Below are positions 57,301 to 60,000 of a stretch of 60,000 bases of DNA, piece by piece. How positions within the stretch are numbered: position 1 is the first letter of the stretch; each line of letters starts with the position of its first letter. The notes beneath the pieces were generated by a model. That model saw only the letters and a program-made list of their open reading frames with translations. It was not told the origin of the DNA and made no database searches. The stretch is from Mesostigma viride (Eukaryota; Streptophyta; Mesostigmatophyceae; Mesostigmatales; Mesostigmataceae): contig RPFO01000246.1 of assembly GCA_009746045.1 (NCBI GenBank), positions 729,642-789,641 of the forward strand, in the 5' to 3' direction. The translations under genes were made by a program, and so were the position numbers.

Positions 57301-59924
57301 TGCTGATGCTTACGCCTTCATCTATGCTCATCTTTGTGCCTTCATGAGAGTCACAGATCACGTACGTGTCACCCGGCGAAGAGATCATCTTCTCCAAGGG
57401 GGCCGTGCCGCTGAGCATTCGCGCAACAACTGGCGCGCTGCTGGGACCACCCTGGCAGCAGAAGGAGAACGGGTGAGACGGCGGGCACTGTGCCCGGACG
57501 TGCTTCATGTGTTTCGGCACATGGGAGTAGCCAAATTGTGGCATTTTGGCGTAGGGTGTTGTAGTGTGTCGGGAAGGGACGTTGTGCCATGCGAGCACGG
57601 GCCGGTGGGGTGTGTGGAAATGGGGCGGTGGGGCGTGGGGACATGGGGCGGTGGGTACATGGGGCGTTGGGGTGTGGGGGCATGGGGCGGTGGGACATGG
57701 GGGCATGGCACCACTGAGTACATCCCCTACCTTACAGCTGTGGGTGCGTGGCAGGCCCCTCAACCCCACAGTTGTGTGGCAGTTCATATGCTGTGATAAT
57801 TCAGCCATTTTCCATCCAAACTCGTATGAGTTTTGTGAAGCTTCTTGTGCTGAGTGTGTGTTGTGTTGTGCTCTGTTACGGGGAAGGGGCGGTGCGTGTT
57901 TCTCGGTTTCTCAGAAGACTTTGGGGGCGCGTTTTCTCTCGCCTTCCACAGGCTTTTGAAGCGTGGTTGGTTTCACAGGTTTAACATTTTCTCTGCTTTC
58001 ATCTCCAAATGATGATCCCGGGGCCCTTGTTTTTGTTTCACTTGCACCGGTGAACCAGCGGTGGGCATGGGCCTCTTATAACCACACGACGTCTTGTCAT
58101 GCAATACGAGTTGGTTCATACGAGTCGTCTGATTTGTTTCCATGCCATTTGGGGAGACGGTGGCGTCACATTCCCTGCAGGTACATTGTCTCGGTGACGC
58201 AGCCATCGCCTTTCTCGCTCTACGTGGAGCCGCACTGCATGTACGAAGACGACCTGAAGAACTTTAAGGTGACTTGGAAGCAGCGGCAAGGAAATCGTGC
58301 CTACTCGGGGTCCCATGGGGTCCTTGGCCTAGGCATTTATAGTGGGGCGGTAAATAGATGTTATTGAAGACAGCAAACGTAGAATAAAAAACAGTGCACT
58401 TTTGTACGGGTCATTGTCCTGTACCTGGGGAAGGCGGGCCAAGAAGGATGTTTTGTCAAGCAAAAGAGGTGATATTGATGGCGTCCCTCACACACCTATA
58501 TTGGTGATTACCAATGACATCACCGAGATTGAGGAGACATACCGCGCATGGATCCAGGGGTGGCCCATGCTGGGTCGTTTTGCCATGTTCCTTTCAGTAG
58601 TTCACTCTATTGGCATCTGATATGGTTTGCTGTTCTCCATTTCGTCCCCTCTCTGGCCCCCTGGCACCCCCACAGGTGGACGCTGTGATCACCCCTGTGG
58701 TGAGGCAGATGCTGCCCCTCGATTATCCGCTGGTGGATGGCATGGAGAAGGCCAAGCGGCTCGCCCAGACGCTGCGCGCAAAGTAGGCCCAGACGCGGCG
58801 CGCAAACTAGGCCAGGGCGCTGGGCGCAAAGTAGGCCTGGACGCTGGGGGCAAAGTAGGCCCTGAGTGGCGCGTGAAGTAGGCCCAGGGGACGAGCTCGC
58901 GCGACACGCCTGATTCAGCCTGGGTGGTCGCAGGAGTTCAGTAATAGCCAGAACGGATATCCGGTCAAGCATAGAGAGTATAATAAGAGATTGCTTTGGT
59001 ATGCAACGACACATTGACTCGTACGCCTGCAATGTCGTGCTCTGTGGTGATCTTGTGTGACACGGCTCGGTTAATGTCGGCCATCCCTTGGTTTGATCTC
59101 AACTCTGATAGCCTCCCCGTATCAATGCCACAGACCATTTCATTACGACGTGTCTGCACGGCTTGCCTGTTGGGGCCACAGGTTCAATGTAGTTCTAATT
59201 GTCCGGCCACTGTGCCCATGCATGCCATGAGATCACATCCCGGGACTAGGATCTGTTGGTGGTCATTACTCTGGCATCGGCGCCTACAGAAGTATAGGGA
59301 AAGCGTAGCTCCTTGCAGCATGCCATCTTAGGGAGAACAATGGCATTTTATTACAAGCGACTGTCGCGGCTAGTCACGCGAGGCTTGCCGTTCAGTCCCT
59401 AAACATAGCATGGTATGCGTGATGCAAGTGAGCAGGTGTATCGGTTTTACTTCAATCCTGCATAGGTTGTAGGGTTGTTGTCGGTGCCGTGTTTGGTGGT
59501 TGCATGCTATGGACACTATCCCTTATCGCACTCCGTGCCTTCCTTTCTACTTACAAAGGGTGAAAGCCCCATGTTGGCCTCAAGATGTCTTGGTTGTGAT
59601 GTGAAATGGAGGGTGGGCAGGTAATTAATGTGTACCCAAACGCGTATGGGGAAATGCGATCTTAAATGTGCACCGAACGATGCGAATGCTGCATGGTAAC
59701 TGCCCCACCTTCGCTGTTTCCATGAGTCATAACTATTCGATGGTTTGATTCCTCGCCACCTCACCAGTTTCACACATTTCCAACTGCGGCATTCACGTCT
59801 TTGCTGTTATTGCTGTTGTTTGTGTGAGATCAGGTATGTCATCCCCATGGCTAACGGAGACCTTATCTCCTCTGGACCATTGGACAAGATTATAAAAGTT
59901 GTCGGCAGCAACAGCGAGTTTGAG
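54360..59924 (+). CDS. Metallo-beta-lactamase-fold protein of plant/algal type, 5' seven exons (gene continues beyond the window)
   Basis: Exons 54360-54413, 54749-54871, 56140-56304, 57357-57472, 58181-58268, 58676-58782 and 59834-59924 have GT-AG borders and matching phases. The start is in a good context (gccaagATGG). The translation follows a land-plant MBL-fold protein family of unknown role (Arabidopsis At1g29700 type) block by block: NLTYLE / NNGWLWDIGSVKVLVDPWLE, GDLDFGVPYLY / DIDLLLITQGFEDHAH, VIAPPNAKGIL / YVSPGEE, TTGALLGPPWQQKENG / FSLYVEPHCMY / VITPVVRQMLP / YVIPMANGDL. In the usual HxHxDH metal motif the two leading His are Q and F (TQGFEDH) while DH is kept, as I recall for this subfamily, so metal binding and hydrolysis may be altered or lost. 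No obvious transit peptide is seen. 248 residues are visible; the last ~40 should follow the window. Confidence 0.92.
54955..55045. repeat. G-rich low-complexity tract in intron 2 of the MBL-fold gene
   Basis: Runs of up to 14 G with AGG/TAGG breaks. Likely to form quadruplexes or to slip. Not coding. Confidence 0.9.
55715..56083. repeat. (GT)n and (GGGT)n array in intron 2 of the MBL-fold gene
   Basis: (GT)n at about 55715-55732 passes into (GGGT)n to 56054 with few slips and then a poly-G run to about 56085. The array ends about 55 bases before the exon-3 acceptor. Val-Gly-Gly-Trp and Thr-His-Pro-Pro frames are artefacts, although one + frame runs through into true exon 3. Confidence 0.95.
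56305..57356. other. Intron 3 of the MBL-fold gene, with retroelement scar and minisatellite
   Basis: A (TAAG)n plus cttgcgtgtcatgcgcatgg phrase at 56358-56412 equals the family-2 LINE tail flank, with nothing of the element body. A ~27-base minisatellite (gccttcatctatgctgatgc type) occupies about 57205-57345, just before the exon-4 acceptor. The donor of this intron is GTAGGC. Confidence 0.7.
58763..58881. repeat. 24-bp tandem repeat spanning the exon-6 donor of the MBL-fold gene
   Basis: Five units of the type gcccagacgctgcgcgcaaa plus gtag. The first includes the last 20 coding bases of exon 6 and its donor (CAAA|GTAGG is cut as AA|GTAGGC at 58782). The second has CTAG instead of GTAG. 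The later units repeat a donor-like AAGTAGGC, but an in-frame TAG in unit 1 excludes their use in the same frame. Confidence 0.85.
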
Positions 59925-60000
59925 GTACGCTTTTGGAGAGGGCTGTTGGAGCAACATTTTCATGCTACGGTGCCGATGAGGAGAGCACGAGGGGGCAATG

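Overview
The window is eukaryotic nuclear DNA, most likely from a green alga (Chlorophyta). The best evidence is an intron-split, nucleus-encoded plastocyanin whose bipartite plastid/lumen targeting sequence and mature domain look chlorophyte. The other real genes are also split by GT-AG introns, and nothing resembles a bacterial operon. Species cannot be named. Most of the window is repetitive, and most long open frames are by-products of tandem repeats whose period keeps frames open.

Layout. 1-16200 and 20150-21905 are a higher-order repeat region. Four G-rich ~30-bp minisatellite arrays (about 1160-1969, 2509-3778, 8181-9690, 12536-13846) alternate with recurring non-coding modules, called here B (C-rich), C (with a TATAAAA box), D/E/F (GTTCAG-rich, with GC hairpins) and G. 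This looks like subtelomeric or other heterochromatic DNA. Between its two parts is an unrecognised gene with at least nine exons for a membrane-protein-like product (complement of 17134-19513). RPAC2, a subunit shared by RNA polymerases I and III, lies at 22429-23062 (+).

23790-29490 and 38150-49975 are graveyards of a non-LTR retrotransposon (ORF1, endonuclease plus reverse transcriptase, (TTTAA)n tail). They include ORF1-only half-LINE copies, extremely short 5'-truncated insertions of another family, and nested insertions dated by target-site duplications. One LINE is split by a 4.05-kb element with terminal inverted repeats that carries satellite DNA. Between these blocks are the last exon of a small CxxC protein gene (complement of 30258-30380), two MITE-like elements, a 2.4-kb (ATCC)n array between perfect 25-bp inverted repeats, a 0.53-kb tandem duplication, and the plastocyanin gene (36489-37128, +).

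50110-59924 holds a divergent gene pair: a five-exon dimethylarginine dimethylaminohydrolase (complement) and a metallo-beta-lactamase-fold protein of the plant/algal type (+, seven exons visible, running off the window). Both have short tandem repeats touching a splice donor. The genes do not form a pathway: they cover photosynthetic electron transfer (plastocyanin), transcription of rRNA and small RNAs (RPAC2), methylarginine breakdown (DDAH) and two or three proteins of unknown role.
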